Positions 34,697-43,251 of a DNA stretch of 64,000 nt are shown here, piece after piece. The stretch is from BOG-908 sp965199235. Its GTDB lineage: Bacteria > Pseudomonadota > Alphaproteobacteria > Acetobacterales > Acetobacteraceae. The position numbers and the translations under genes were made by a program. The notes under the pieces were generated by a model. It was not told the DNA's origin and ran no database searches. It was given only the letters and a program-made list of their open reading frames with translations. Each line of letters opens with the position of its first letter. Position 1 is the stretch's first letter. The stretch is taken from NCBI GenBank assembly GCA_965199235.1, contig CBDAQU010000001.1, positions 1-64,000 of the forward strand, in the 5' to 3' direction.

Positions 34697-37600
34697 TTAA
34701 AGCTCCACCAACCTCACCAAGCCCGGACCCAACCCTGTGGCTATTGCTTGGAGGTGGGGGTGATGCGTCAGCACGATTACCTGGAGGTCGACGCTGAGCG
34801 CGCACAGGGCCCGCAAGGCTGCGGCGGCCCGGCCGTCGTCGAACGTCTGCAGGATGTCGTCGGCGATGAACGGCACCGCCATCGCCGACTGGCAGTGCCC
34901 ACGCAGCGCCTCCATCCGTAGTGCGAGGTAAAGCTGGTCCCGCGTGCCTTCCGACAGCTCCGTCAGCGCTTTCAGCTCCTCCGGATAGGCCAGTTCAGTC
35001 GCGAACAGCGCCTCTCCCGTCGGGCTATCCACGACCTTCAGCGAATAGGCCCCGTCCGTGACGGCCGCGAATGCGGCCGAGGTTCGGGCCAGGGCGGAGC
35101 CGCCCGTCGTATCCTCCACCTCGCGCATCGCGTCGCCCAGCATCGTGCTTGCAAGATGCAGGACGAGCTGATCCTCCAGCAGTCGCTCGAACCTGGCGAT
35201 GGCAGCCTCGTGCTCCGCCCGCGCCTCCGTCGCAGCTGTCGAGGCCGCCGCCACGTTGAGTTCGGTCCGGATCGTGTTCAACGCCACCGCGGCTTCCTCC
35301 GCGCGCTCCTGGGCGGCGGTGGCCTGGTCCTCCGCGGCCTGGCGGCGCGCGATCATGGCATCGACAGTTACGGCTTCGGCCTCTGCCCGCAGCGCGTCGG
35401 TGTCGAGCCAGTCGCCATGCTCGATCAGCTTCGCGCGCGCGGCATCCCGCAGCCGCGTCTGGTCCACATGGGCCCGGGATGCGGCGATCCTCGCCTCGGC
35501 CGCATCGGCATCCTTCGCCCCGCAGGAGGCGACGACCGCGTCCAGTTTGGCTAGGACATCCCGCAACGCCAGGTCGGCCTCCGCCTCGGCCTCGGCCGCC
35601 GCGTGGCTGGCTTGCTCGGCCTGGTGCCACGCCGCCTCCATCCGGGATGCGGCGCCGGCCCGCTCGATCAAGGCGCGCGCCGTCTCGGATGCGTTCGTCG
35701 CCAGGGGCGGCGCGCCGTCAAGATGGCCTACATCCAGCGCGAGCGCGGACACGGTCTCTGCGAACCGGGCGAGATCGGCCACGATGCCGCCGATCCGCCC
35801 GGCCAGCGCCTCGGCGTCCCGATGATGCTTCTCTAGCTCGGCGACCTGCTCCAGCATGGCCGTCACGGCGGCCGTTGACTCGTCTGCCGGACGTCCCAGC
35901 CGTTGCAGCAGTTCCCCCCAGGCCGTCTGCCAGCGCGTCATCGCCGCGTCAGCCGCGTCGAACGTCTCCTGCGCTTCCGGAAGGGCGCGCCTTGCCCCCT
36001 CCAGCATGGTCTGCCGCTTCGTCACGGCCTGCTCGGCTTGGCGCGCTGTCGCGACACGCTGGTCCGCCGCGGCGAGCAGCGCGCCGAGTGTGGCGGAAGG
36101 CACGCCCATGCAGGCCGAGAGCCGCCCGGCCCAGGCAAGATGCCGCGCGGCAAGGGCGGCCTGCGCGGCCTGGGCGGTCTCCAGACGCGCCAGGGCATCG
36201 ACGACGAGGCGGCGTGCGTCGCAAGCCTGGCGCAGACCGCCGATGGTGGTAAGCGGACCCAGGCGCAGGCCGGCGACGGCGTCCGCCCACGCCCGTCCGG
36301 CTGCCGTCAGGCTTTCCTCCGCCATTGCCTCGACCTCGGCCGCTTGGCGCAGCGGCTCGACCGCATCCTTGATCATGCGGGCAAGGCGCTCGGCCTCGTG
36401 CACCTGTTCCAGTTCCTCCGCCCGGCGGTCGGCAAGGGCGTCCGCTTCCCGCACCCGGCGCTGGTAGGCGACCGGCATCGGTTCGGTCCCGGCGAAAGCC
36501 GCCTCGTCGGCCGGCAAGGGCGGCTCGCCGAAGGCCCGCGCCAGCACCAGCGCCATGCCGCGGTCGCGCTCGGCCCGGGCTGACTGGACGCTCGCCGTGT
36601 CCGGCAGCGCGCGGGCGTGCATCTCGGCCAAGGTTGCCGTTGCCCGAGTGTCTTGCGCTTCCATGTCGGCCCGGCGCGTCCGCGCTGCCTCCGCCTCGCC
36701 CGTGGCTGTCGCTCGCTCGGCGTTCAGCCGCTCGAACTCCGCGTCCGGCGGCACCGCCGCTTCGCGCAGTGCATCCGCCGTGCCCCTCCAGCCCGGCACC
36801 AGCGCCAGCAGCCGCCGGACCTCCGCGGCTTTGCCGGTCAGGTCGGCCTGCGTCTCCTCGGCGTGGGTGACCGGGTTCCGGTCGGCCCGGATTTCCCCCA
36901 GGAGGGCGACCAGGCCGTCCGGTAGCGGCGCGGCCACCGGCGGCTCGCTGCTTGCCTTCGCCAGGGCGGCCGTTGCCTTCGAGACCCCGGTTCGCGCCAG
37001 GTCGAGCGCCGTACGCAGCGTCGCCTCGCCCGTTATCGCCGCCTGCACGTCCGCCTTCAGGCCGACAGTCGGGACCACCGTGGCGGCACTCTCTTCCGGC
37101 AGGTCGGAGCCGATGGCCCGCAGCCCGGAGCGGATGCTCCCCATCTTGGCGGCGTGCTCGAGCCGGAGGGCGGCGAGGTCCTTGCTCGCCTTGCTCGTCG
37201 CGCCGAGCAGACCGGGCAGCGCCGCCAGCCTGTCGGCCAGAGCGGTACAGGCCGTATCACGCGCGATGGTATCGAGCGCGGCCGTCGCGCGTTGCAGCGC
37301 CAGGTCTGCCTCCTCATGGCGGGCCTGCGCGAGCACGGCCTGTTCCCGGGCGGCGGCCAGCGCGCCTTCGCGGTCGGGAGGCAAGGCGGGCGCGTCGGGA
37401 TTGGCCGCGAGCCAGGTTTCCGCCGCGTCCAGCGCCTGCAGGTGCGGCCGGGTCAGCCCGATCCGGTTCAGGCGGCGCGTTTCGGCCGTGGCCGTATGCC
37501 GCGCGGCCCGGGCTTCGGTCAGGATCCTCTCCCATTCGGTCATCGCGGCTTCCGCGCGCTCCCGCGCCTCGGGGCTGACGATGGCGTCGCGCAACTGCTT

Positions 37601-38161
37601 GCGCGTTTCCTCCAGGCGGCTGGTGGCGGCGTTCAGGGGCGGCTTGCTCTTGCCCTTGCCCCAATTCTGGTTGCGCCTCTCCTCGATCACGGCGCGGACC
37701 GCCTTGGCGGAGGCCAGCTCCCCCGTGCCGGCCAGCAACGCCTCGGACAGGGTGGCGCCGCCCTTGAGGTCGGTTCCGCCCTTGCGCAACCGCAGTGTGT
37801 CGAGCGCGAACAGGCTTTCCAGCTGTTGCGGGGTTACCCCGTCTCGCAACGCCGCGAACCGTGCCGGGTCGCTGGTGACCCGCTGGGGCTTGCTCCCGCG
37901 TTCCCACCCGAAGCTAAACGGCGCGCCGTCGGCCAGCTCCGCCTCGGCATGCAGCGCCATGCCGGTGTAGCCGTGGCGAAACTTCATCGGCGATTGCAGC
38001 GGGATGTCGAACAGCAGATCATGGAAAGCCTGGCGCAGGACCGACTTGCCCGCCCCGTTCGGCGCCGTGATAAGCGTAATCCGCCCGGGCTCCGTCGCTA
38101 GCCCCAGGTCGAGCGCCGCGAAACAGCCGTAGTTGCGCAGGCTAAGCCGCTTCAGCCGCAT
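34697..38161 (-). CDS. YhaN-like AAA/SMC-type DNA repair ATPase
   Basis: Large SbcC/Rad50-like ATPase of 1154 aa. Walker A is TAPNGAGKSVLRQAF near residue 35, preceded by RLKRLSLRNYGCF. The centre is a long alanine- and glutamate-rich coiled coil. The C-terminal ATPase part has ELSEGTRDQLYLALRMEALR (signature motif) and VPFIADDILQTFDD (Walker B), then HHPHLQAIA. This matches the YhaN/AAA_27 group rather than classical SbcC. Its ATG overlaps the stop of the phosphoesterase gene (TGATG), so the two are coupled as a YhaO-YhaN pair that probably processes DNA ends. Such pairs are common in defence-rich regions. Confidence 0.87.
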   Translation of the reverse strand: MRLKRLSLRNYGCFAALDLGLATEPGRITLITAPNGAGKSVLRQAFHDLLFDIPLQSPMKFRHGYTGMALHAEAELADGAPFSFGWERGSKPQRVTSDPARFAALRDGVTPQQLESLFALDTLRLRKGGTDLKGGATLSEALLAGTGELASAKAVRAVIEERRNQNWGKGKSKPPLNAATSRLEETRKQLRDAIVSPEARERAEAAMTEWERILTEARAARHTATAETRRLNRIGLTRPHLQALDAAETWLAANPDAPALPPDREGALAAAREQAVLAQARHEEADLALQRATAALDTIARDTACTALADRLAALPGLLGATSKASKDLAALRLEHAAKMGSIRSGLRAIGSDLPEESAATVVPTVGLKADVQAAITGEATLRTALDLARTGVSKATAALAKASSEPPVAAPLPDGLVALLGEIRADRNPVTHAEETQADLTGKAAEVRRLLALVPGWRGTADALREAAVPPDAEFERLNAERATATGEAEAARTRRADMEAQDTRATATLAEMHARALPDTASVQSARAERDRGMALVLARAFGEPPLPADEAAFAGTEPMPVAYQRRVREADALADRRAEELEQVHEAERLARMIKDAVEPLRQAAEVEAMAEESLTAAGRAWADAVAGLRLGPLTTIGGLRQACDARRLVVDALARLETAQAAQAALAARHLAWAGRLSACMGVPSATLGALLAAADQRVATARQAEQAVTKRQTMLEGARRALPEAQETFDAADAAMTRWQTAWGELLQRLGRPADESTAAVTAMLEQVAELEKHHRDAEALAGRIGGIVADLARFAETVSALALDVGHLDGAPPLATNASETARALIERAGAASRMEAAWHQAEQASHAAAEAEAEADLALRDVLAKLDAVVASCGAKDADAAEARIAASRAHVDQTRLRDAARAKLIEHGDWLDTDALRAEAEAVTVDAMIARRQAAEDQATAAQERAEEAAVALNTIRTELNVAAASTAATEARAEHEAAIARFERLLEDQLVLHLASTMLGDAMREVEDTTGGSALARTSAAFAAVTDGAYSLKVVDSPTGEALFATELAYPEELKALTELSEGTRDQLYLALRMEALRGHCQSAMAVPFIADDILQTFDDGRAAAALRALCALSVDLQVIVLTHHPHLQAIATGLGPGLVRLVEL

Positions 38162-39396
38162 CAGCGCCGCGCCAGTTCGGCCAGGACCATCGCGCGGGCC
38201 CGCTGGACCAGGTCGTCGGGGATGCAACCGGCGGCGATCCGCCTGGCTGGATGTTCCGCCGGAAGCACCCCGCCGGACCGGCGGAGCTGGTCGTCAACGA
38301 ATGCCCGCAGCTCTGCGTCGATCGCCGGCGCCCGGTCCAGCGCGCCGATCAGCGCACCGACCGGACCGGGCTGGGCCCGCAGCGCGGCCAGGTCCACGGT
38401 GGGGCGCGTGTCGATGACGACCGACTCCACCCAGAGCCGGTCGTTGTCGGCGACCTCAGCCGCGACGGCGCGGAAGTATTGCAGCGTCTCGATCGACGAG
38501 GCGGCGAGCTCGGCGTGCGCCGCGCAATCCCCGGCAACGGCGAGCCGGACGACCAGCAGGCGCCCTTCCGCGTCGAGGACGGCGTTGTCAAGCAGGATGC
38601 GGGCACCGTTCAATACGTCCTCGCGCGTGGCGGCACTGGTTGCGTCGACGGACAGGCGCAGCCACCGGACTACATCGAATGCGTGCGGATCGACCGCGGA
38701 GACACGCCCTCCCGCGACCGTCACCAGCGTCGCGCCACGGGCCCCTTCCTCGTTGATGTGGCGGCCCTGGATGTTGCCCGGGAACACAATCCACGGGTCG
38801 CGCAGGAGCTCCGCCCGGGTATGGACGTGACCAAGGGCCCAGTAGTTGTAGCCCTTCCGCACCAGGTCATCGACGCTGCAGGGCGCGTAGTTCAGGTGCG
38901 CGCTGGAGCCGCAGGCGGTGTGCAGCAGTCCGATGTTGAACAAGCCTTCCACCGGGTCCGGGTAGTCCAGCGCCAAATTGGTGGTGGTGGCGGCCACCTC
39001 GAAGCCCTGGCCATGAACGGCGACGGGCGCGCGGTCCAGCAGGCGGGTCGTGGGCTTGTCGGTCGCCATCAGCCCGGGGACAGGCACACGCAGCGAAAGC
39101 ACCTTCGACGCGTCGTGGTTGCCGCTGATGGCGACGATCTCGATCCCGTCCCGCAGCAGGCGGCCCAGCTGCTGCACCAGGAACTGACCGGTGCGCCAGT
39201 CCTTCCAGTCGCCATCGTAGAGGTCGCCCGCGAGCAGGACGAACGACACCTGCCGCTCGATCGCGAAGTCGACCATGTTGACCAGGGCGTCCCTGGTAGC
39301 CCGGCGTATCCGCTCGACCGGCGCTTCCGGATCCAGCCCCCTCAGCGGGCTATCCAGATGCAGATCGGCGGCGTGCAGGAAGCTGAAATCTGTCAC
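38161..39396 (-). CDS. YhaO/SbcD-like metallophosphoesterase (DNA exonuclease)
   Basis: Mre11/SbcD-family nuclease of 411 aa. All phosphoesterase motifs are present: HAADLHLDSPL near residue 8, LLAGDLYDGDW near residue 55, AISGNHDAS near residue 92, GLLHTACGS and ALGHVHTRAEL. The C-terminal 150 residues are the capping region. It is the upstream partner of the YhaN-like ATPase, with overlapping stop and start. The expected role is metal-dependent exonuclease/endonuclease activity on DNA ends controlled by the ATPase. Confidence 0.88.
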   Translation of the reverse strand: MTDFSFLHAADLHLDSPLRGLDPEAPVERIRRATRDALVNMVDFAIERQVSFVLLAGDLYDGDWKDWRTGQFLVQQLGRLLRDGIEIVAISGNHDASKVLSLRVPVPGLMATDKPTTRLLDRAPVAVHGQGFEVAATTTNLALDYPDPVEGLFNIGLLHTACGSSAHLNYAPCSVDDLVRKGYNYWALGHVHTRAELLRDPWIVFPGNIQGRHINEEGARGATLVTVAGGRVSAVDPHAFDVVRWLRLSVDATSAATREDVLNGARILLDNAVLDAEGRLLVVRLAVAGDCAAHAELAASSIETLQYFRAVAAEVADNDRLWVESVVIDTRPTVDLAALRAQPGPVGALIGALDRAPAIDAELRAFVDDQLRRSGGVLPAEHPARRIAAGCIPDDLVQRARAMVLAELARR

Positions 39397-39788
39397 GGGC
39401 CGAAACTACCTCATTCCGTCGTGGCACCGGAAGCTCGACCGACCTTTATTGTCACTTCGTGGCGTTACTTGTCCGGATCGGCGGTTCGTCCGTGGATCAA
39501 GGTTCCCGCGCGCGCGGCGGGCACGCACTGCGTATCATAACTATCTTGGACACGTATCGAGTCGCCTGCTCTCAACGACGTCCTGTTCGCCTGCTGTTAC
39601 GCCTGACCATGGCTTAACGATACGCTCCGCAGTTCTTAGGTTTGTCGGTGGGTGCTGCGCATTCGCGGCAACGCCCGAAGCTGGCATTGATGGCGGACCC
39701 AGTCCGAGAGCAGCCGGTCAGCAACAGGCAGCGAATGTCTTATGCTTCCAGCTAGTGGCTCCAAAGCCGCCGGTCTGCTTCCGGCCAT
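39397..39788. other. Spacer right of the YhaNO pair
   Basis: About 390 bases with the promoter region of the leftward YhaO-YhaN genes and, at 39758-39797, the second copy of the dispersed 40-bp repeat. No gene was recognised. Confidence 0.5.
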
Positions 39789-39797
39789 TTAATGCCG
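39758..39797 (+). repeat. Dispersed 40-bp repeat, copy 2
   Basis: Matches 20605-20644 at 34 of 40 positions in the same orientation; the conserved core is GCCGGTC-N-GCTTCCGGCCA. Its right end runs into the stop codon of the small membrane gene. Confidence 0.6.
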
Positions 39798-40013
39798 TTC
39801 TCCGCGCCGCGCCATCCGCCGCCGCGCGGCGGCGCCTCCCAAGAGCAGCAGCACGCCCGTAACGGCCTCGTTCGTGTAGTACGGCAGCATGCGCCAAGTC
39901 AGCGCGCACAGCAGCAGCATGGCCACTGACGGCGCCCGGCGGCTCTGCCATGCGAAGATGAAGGCGACCGCCAGCAGGGCGTTGACAATGTCGGATCCGA
40001 TTGGAGCGCTCAT
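39789..40013 (-). CDS. Small hydrophobic protein
   Basis: A 74-aa protein with two or three hydrophobic stretches (DIVNALLAVAFIFAW, SVAMLLLCALTWRMLPYY, TGVLLLLGGAAA) and a basic tail, so probably an inner-membrane protein. No family recognised. Its ATG overlaps the stop of the lipoprotein gene (ATGA); it is the last of four coupled genes. Confidence 0.6.
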   Translation of the reverse strand: MSAPIGSDIVNALLAVAFIFAWQSRRAPSVAMLLLCALTWRMLPYYTNEAVTGVLLLLGGAAARRRMARRGERH

Positions 40014-40534
40014 GGCTGCGCCGCCGGCGCGGGCAGCACGACGTAGGGCGTTGGCTGCACATAGTAGGGTGCGGGCTGAACAAGGACTGGAGCCTGCTGG
40101 ATGACGACGGAGGGCGCCGCGGGCTGGACGACCTGATCGCCATGCGAGGCCATGCAAGCGCCATACGTGTTGTCGTAGGTCGCCTGGATGGGACCGGCAT
40201 AGGCGCTACCCTGGTCGGCGGCGGCACCGGTTCCTCCGATCGTGCCGAGGCCTGCGCCGATCGCTGCACCGCGTCCGCCGCCGACAGCCGCACCCAGGCC
40301 AGCGCCGAGAGCGGTGCCGATCACGGCGGTGCCGAGCTGCATGGCGGACGCGCGGTCCACCATCGGCTTGGTCTGGGCATCGGCGGCGAGGGAGCAGACC
40401 CGTTGGTCCGCCTGGAAGGCTTCGAAGCTGTGACCCTGACCGGGCATGACCTGGACCGTCGGCCCGAGCGGCTGTGCACAGGCGGAGAGGAGCACGCACG
40501 TGCCGACAGGCACGGCGAGGGCGCGAGGGGTCAT
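40010..40534 (-). CDS. Glycine-zipper lipoprotein
   Basis: A 174-aa predicted lipoprotein. The signal ends in the lipobox LLSAC at residues 15-19. Residues 68-103 form a glycine zipper (IGTALGAGLGAAVGGGRGA, then IGAGLGTIGGTG), as in 17-kDa surface antigens and outer-membrane spanning zippers. The C-terminal 40 residues are rich in Pro, Val and Gln (VVIQQAPVLVQPAPYYVQ). The ATG at 40534 overlaps the upstream stop by four bases; another in-frame ATG at 40546 is possible. The role is unknown, probably in the envelope. Confidence 0.72.
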   Translation of the reverse strand: MTPRALAVPVGTCVLLSACAQPLGPTVQVMPGQGHSFEAFQADQRVCSLAADAQTKPMVDRASAMQLGTAVIGTALGAGLGAAVGGGRGAAIGAGLGTIGGTGAAADQGSAYAGPIQATYDNTYGACMASHGDQVVQPAAPSVVIQQAPVLVQPAPYYVQPTPYVVLPAPAAQP

Positions 40535-41139
40535 GTCTGGCTCCATGGTGTCTGGGATGAGGCAGCGAGTGCCGAGCGGGCAGCCGCGAGCACGGCGTCG
40601 TGCAGGCGGGAGAGGCGGGCGCGGTGGATGCCGAGGCACACGGCCATGCCGACCAGGCTCGGCACAACGACCCACCAGAAGGCCCACTGAGCCAGTGCGG
40701 CCAGCAGCAGGTAGTAGAAGCTGTAGAACAGGAAGACCGCGCCGATACCGCCGATGACCAGGAAGCCCGGCGTCAGCAGCCCACGCAGCAGATCCAGCAC
40801 GATCTCCACCGTGCCTTCGAGAAAGCAACCAGTGCCGCCGAACAGGCTCGTGGTCAGGTCGAGGAGCTCGGCCAGGCGGTTGAGCGCCGCCACGTCGCCC
40901 AGCACGAAGTCGTCCAGCGCGTGGTCCCAGACCACGGCGTCGTGCACGACGTGGCGGCTTCTGCCGATGTCGCACAGCAGGTGGCCCGCGACCGTTCCGT
41001 CGTAGCTCGCCGGCCCGAAGCGCAGCCGCATGGCGTGGTTCGCGGCACCCAACCCGCCGAATCGCATAGGGAACGCCACCTCGCAGCCTTCCAAGGGGTC
41101 GGGCCTGGAAAAACTGTAATGGGTGCAGACGTCCTCCAT
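40531..41139 (-). CDS. Predicted membrane protein of unknown function
   Basis: A 202-aa protein starting MEDVCTHYSFSRPDP. The first 120 residues are soluble-looking, with no recognised family. Two adjacent hydrophobic helices follow, near residues 125-150 (PGFLVIGGIGAVFLFYSFYY) and 153-180 (LAQWAFWWVVVPSLVGMAV). Both ends overlap neighbours (TGATG upstream, ATGA downstream). Confidence 0.6.
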   Translation of the reverse strand: MEDVCTHYSFSRPDPLEGCEVAFPMRFGGLGAANHAMRLRFGPASYDGTVAGHLLCDIGRSRHVVHDAVVWDHALDDFVLGDVAALNRLAELLDLTTSLFGGTGCFLEGTVEIVLDLLRGLLTPGFLVIGGIGAVFLFYSFYYLLLAALAQWAFWWVVVPSLVGMAVCLGIHRARLSRLHDAVLAAARSALAASSQTPWSQT

Positions 41140-41354
41140 CAGCGGGCCCTCCCATCGTCGCACCTTTGGGTCGAGCGGTAGTGCCGGCCGTCCCAGCTCA
41201 GGACGGGACCGTCGTGGTTGAGGCCGGACGGCCGGGCTAGATTGGCCGCATGTTCGGATGGTTCCACCATCGCGCGCACGAGACTGGCGATGACTGGCAG
41301 GCTGAACGCCGCCACGATGGCTGCACGCAGTGTCGTCTCGATTCGGCTGGTCAT
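41139..41354 (-). CDS. Small protein with one hydrophobic helix
   Basis: A 71-aa protein with one N-terminal hydrophobic helix (TLRAAIVAAFSLPVIASLV) and a charged C-terminus. No family recognised. It is the first gene of a four-gene overlapping set and is divergent from the XRE regulator. Confidence 0.5.
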   Translation of the reverse strand: MTSRIETTLRAAIVAAFSLPVIASLVRAMVEPSEHAANLARPSGLNHDGPVLSWDGRHYRSTQRCDDGRAR

Positions 41355-41411
41355 GTTGATTGCCTTCCAGTCGGGTCAGGCTGAAGCGGTAGGACCACCT
41401 AACCGATTCTA

Positions 41412-41421
41412 GGATATATCC
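41412..41421. promoter_or_regulatory. Candidate XRE operator
   Basis: Perfect palindrome GGATATATCC, flanked by ATTC on the left and GAAT on the right, in the 127-base spacer between the four-gene membrane set and the divergent XRE gene. Confidence 0.45.
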
Positions 41422-41481
41422 GAATACGGGTTAGCGGCAAGCGGCTGTCACGCTCTTCATGCAACAATCGGTCGCTACCCA

Positions 41482-41772
41482 ATGCCTATCCGCCGATCAC
41501 CTCGCCATGATCTGCTTCGGGAGATCCTCGCAAGCCAGCGCGACGCCGCCGGCGTGACCCAGGTCGGGCTGGCGGCACGGCTGCGCAGGCCGCAGTCGTG
41601 GGTAAGCAAGGTCGAGAACGGCGAGCGCCGGATCGATGTGGTCGAGTTCTTGGAGGTGGTCGAGGCTCTGGGCTGCTCGGCTCACGACATCCTTTTTGAG
41701 CTGGACCGCCGTCATGCGGCGCTGGTCGCCAAGCCGAAGCGCGGCCGCAGCAGGAAGGGGGTGCCGAGCTGA
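41482..41772 (+). CDS. XRE-family helix-turn-helix regulator
   Basis: A 96-aa Cro/CI-like DNA-binding protein. The helix-turn-helix is AGVTQVGLAARLRRPQSWVS, then KVENGERRIDVVEFLEVVEA, and the tail is basic. It probably controls itself and the divergent four-gene set through the palindrome in the spacer. Stand-alone XRE proteins of this size are common on plasmids and integrative elements. Confidence 0.8.
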   Translation: MPIRRSPRHDLLREILASQRDAAGVTQVGLAARLRRPQSWVSKVENGERRIDVVEFLEVVEALGCSAHDILFELDRRHAALVAKPKRGRSRKGVPS

Positions 41773-41802
41773 CCCAGGGATGCATTCGCCTTGGAGGAGC
41801 TC

Positions 41803-42228
41803 TCACAAGCCGACCAGGTCAGTCAGAAGGGCCAGCAGGAAGCGGTCCTGGAGGATGCCATATCGATCGACGAGGCCGACCAGTTCGCCCTCGTCCCAGG
41901 CTAGAAAGGCAGCGGCCCGTGCACGGTGACCGTCGAGCGTGACGGCTCTGTATGCGGCCACCTGGGCCAGCGATGATGAGCCAGCCGAATGAAGATCGGC
42001 ATGGGCCTGCTCGAGCGCGTCCTCGCTCATCGTTCGCGTGTCCGCCCTGGCAAGTCGATCGACCTGCCGCCTGATACGGCCATAGGCGACGCACGCGGTC
42101 AGCAAGGCGGCGTCGGGATGGGTGGGTTGTTCAGATAACCGCGTGCTTTCCTTGAGGACGCGGGTGGCCGCGGCATAGGCGCGCGCGACGGTGACCCGGC
42201 GGCGTGTGCCGGGACTGGTCTCGGACAT
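41803..42228 (-). CDS. Hypothetical helical protein
   Basis: A 141-aa protein, alanine-, arginine- and leucine-rich, probably all-helical; no family recognised. It lies 72 bases downstream of the next minus-strand gene and is convergent with the XRE gene, so it may close the operon that begins with the large repeat protein. Confidence 0.45.
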   Translation of the reverse strand: MSETSPGTRRRVTVARAYAAATRVLKESTRLSEQPTHPDAALLTACVAYGRIRRQVDRLARADTRTMSEDALEQAHADLHSAGSSSLAQVAAYRAVTLDGHRARAAAFLAWDEGELVGLVDRYGILQDRFLLALLTDLVGL

Positions 42229-42300
42229 GATTTTGTTCCTGGTATCGTTAGCCCTTCGGGCGCGTGATGCACGCCGGAGCTAGTCGGCGGCTGTTGGTCG

Positions 42301-43161
42301 TCAGTCTCGCGAGGGCTGTCGCAGCAGGCTGCGCGGGCGCAGCAGGGCGGCGTCGCGAGCGTGACGCCGCGCGAGTTCGGCGCGGGCCTCGTCGGATGCG
42401 TAGAAGTCGAAGTTCGCATCGCCGGGCTTCGAGCTTGCGAACCAGGCCAGGTCCTCGCTGGCCATCGCGAACCAGATCGAGGCGTCGTCCCACGGTCCAG
42501 GCAGATAGCCGTGCGGCGCCATGGGCTCGGCGCTTAGCCGGACCAGCGCCTCCAGGCGGGCGTCGCCTCGCAATTTACCGAAGGCGGCGGTCGGCGGAGG
42601 CTGCGTGCCGTGATTATCGAGCGCCACAGCCTTGGCGACCATGCCATCACCAACCAGCGTCACGACGGCGCCGAACAGGTCGGCGATCGCTTGCACACGG
42701 TCTGCGGTGCGGCGGGCGACGGTCTGGCCGACCTCTGCTGGAGGACGGCGGAAACCGGTCCGCGTTGCCAGCGCGACGGGATCGCGAACCTCCTCGTCCG
42801 GCCACGCCAGCCGCGCGATCTTCAACAGGTCGATTCTTGGAATACCGCGGGTGAAGGCCGGGCAAAAAATGTCCCAGGTCGCTGCACCCCAACCGATGAG
42901 GGCGGCCGGAACATTCTCCGTCCAGATTGTCTGCGCAAGGATGGCCGGCGTGCAGGGGACGAAGCGGGCGGTTCTCTCATCCGTCAGCGTGGCGAAGCGC
43001 CGGGCAGTGGGCGGACAATACGCCACGGCGTTGGCATGCACCTCGATGTCGATGCGCGCCAGCGCCCGGATTTCGGGTGTCGGCAGCGGTGCCGCATCGA
43101 AGGCGACAGCGCGCACGTGCGTAAACGTCCGGCCGAAGCCGGAGTCGTTGTCATTAGTCAT
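42301..43161 (-). CDS. Hypothetical protein, possible degenerate DnaQ/ExoX-like fold
   Basis: A 286-aa protein. The layout loosely follows DEDD exonucleases: VRAVAFDAAPLP where the first acidic motif would be, LIGWGAATWDIFC, then RIDLLKIARLAWPDEE, which resembles the ExoX/RNase T helix, and a C-terminal FGKLRGD like the FGKHRG extension of some ExoX proteins. The catalytic D-x-E pair is not preserved, so it would not be an active nuclease of the usual kind. The resemblance is by eye only. It lies 90 bases downstream of the large repeat protein. Confidence 0.4.
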   Translation of the reverse strand: MTNDNDSGFGRTFTHVRAVAFDAAPLPTPEIRALARIDIEVHANAVAYCPPTARRFATLTDERTARFVPCTPAILAQTIWTENVPAALIGWGAATWDIFCPAFTRGIPRIDLLKIARLAWPDEEVRDPVALATRTGFRRPPAEVGQTVARRTADRVQAIADLFGAVVTLVGDGMVAKAVALDNHGTQPPPTAAFGKLRGDARLEALVRLSAEPMAPHGYLPGPWDDASIWFAMASEDLAWFASSKPGDANFDFYASDEARAELARRHARDAALLRPRSLLRQPSRD

Positions 43162-43251
43162 CAGGATATCCTCGTCAGGTTGGTGCGGCAGCTGCGCTGG
43201 CGCGCTGCTCAGGAAGAGATCTCCCTGGGGAAACTCGACCCCCTCTTGCGA

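Noticed and set aside
36555..37970. Long plus-strand open frame (471 codons) opposite the YhaN-like gene
   Set aside because: Composition is Arg/Ser/Ala-rich antisense of a GC-rich coiled coil, with no motif; the minus-strand protein is complete.
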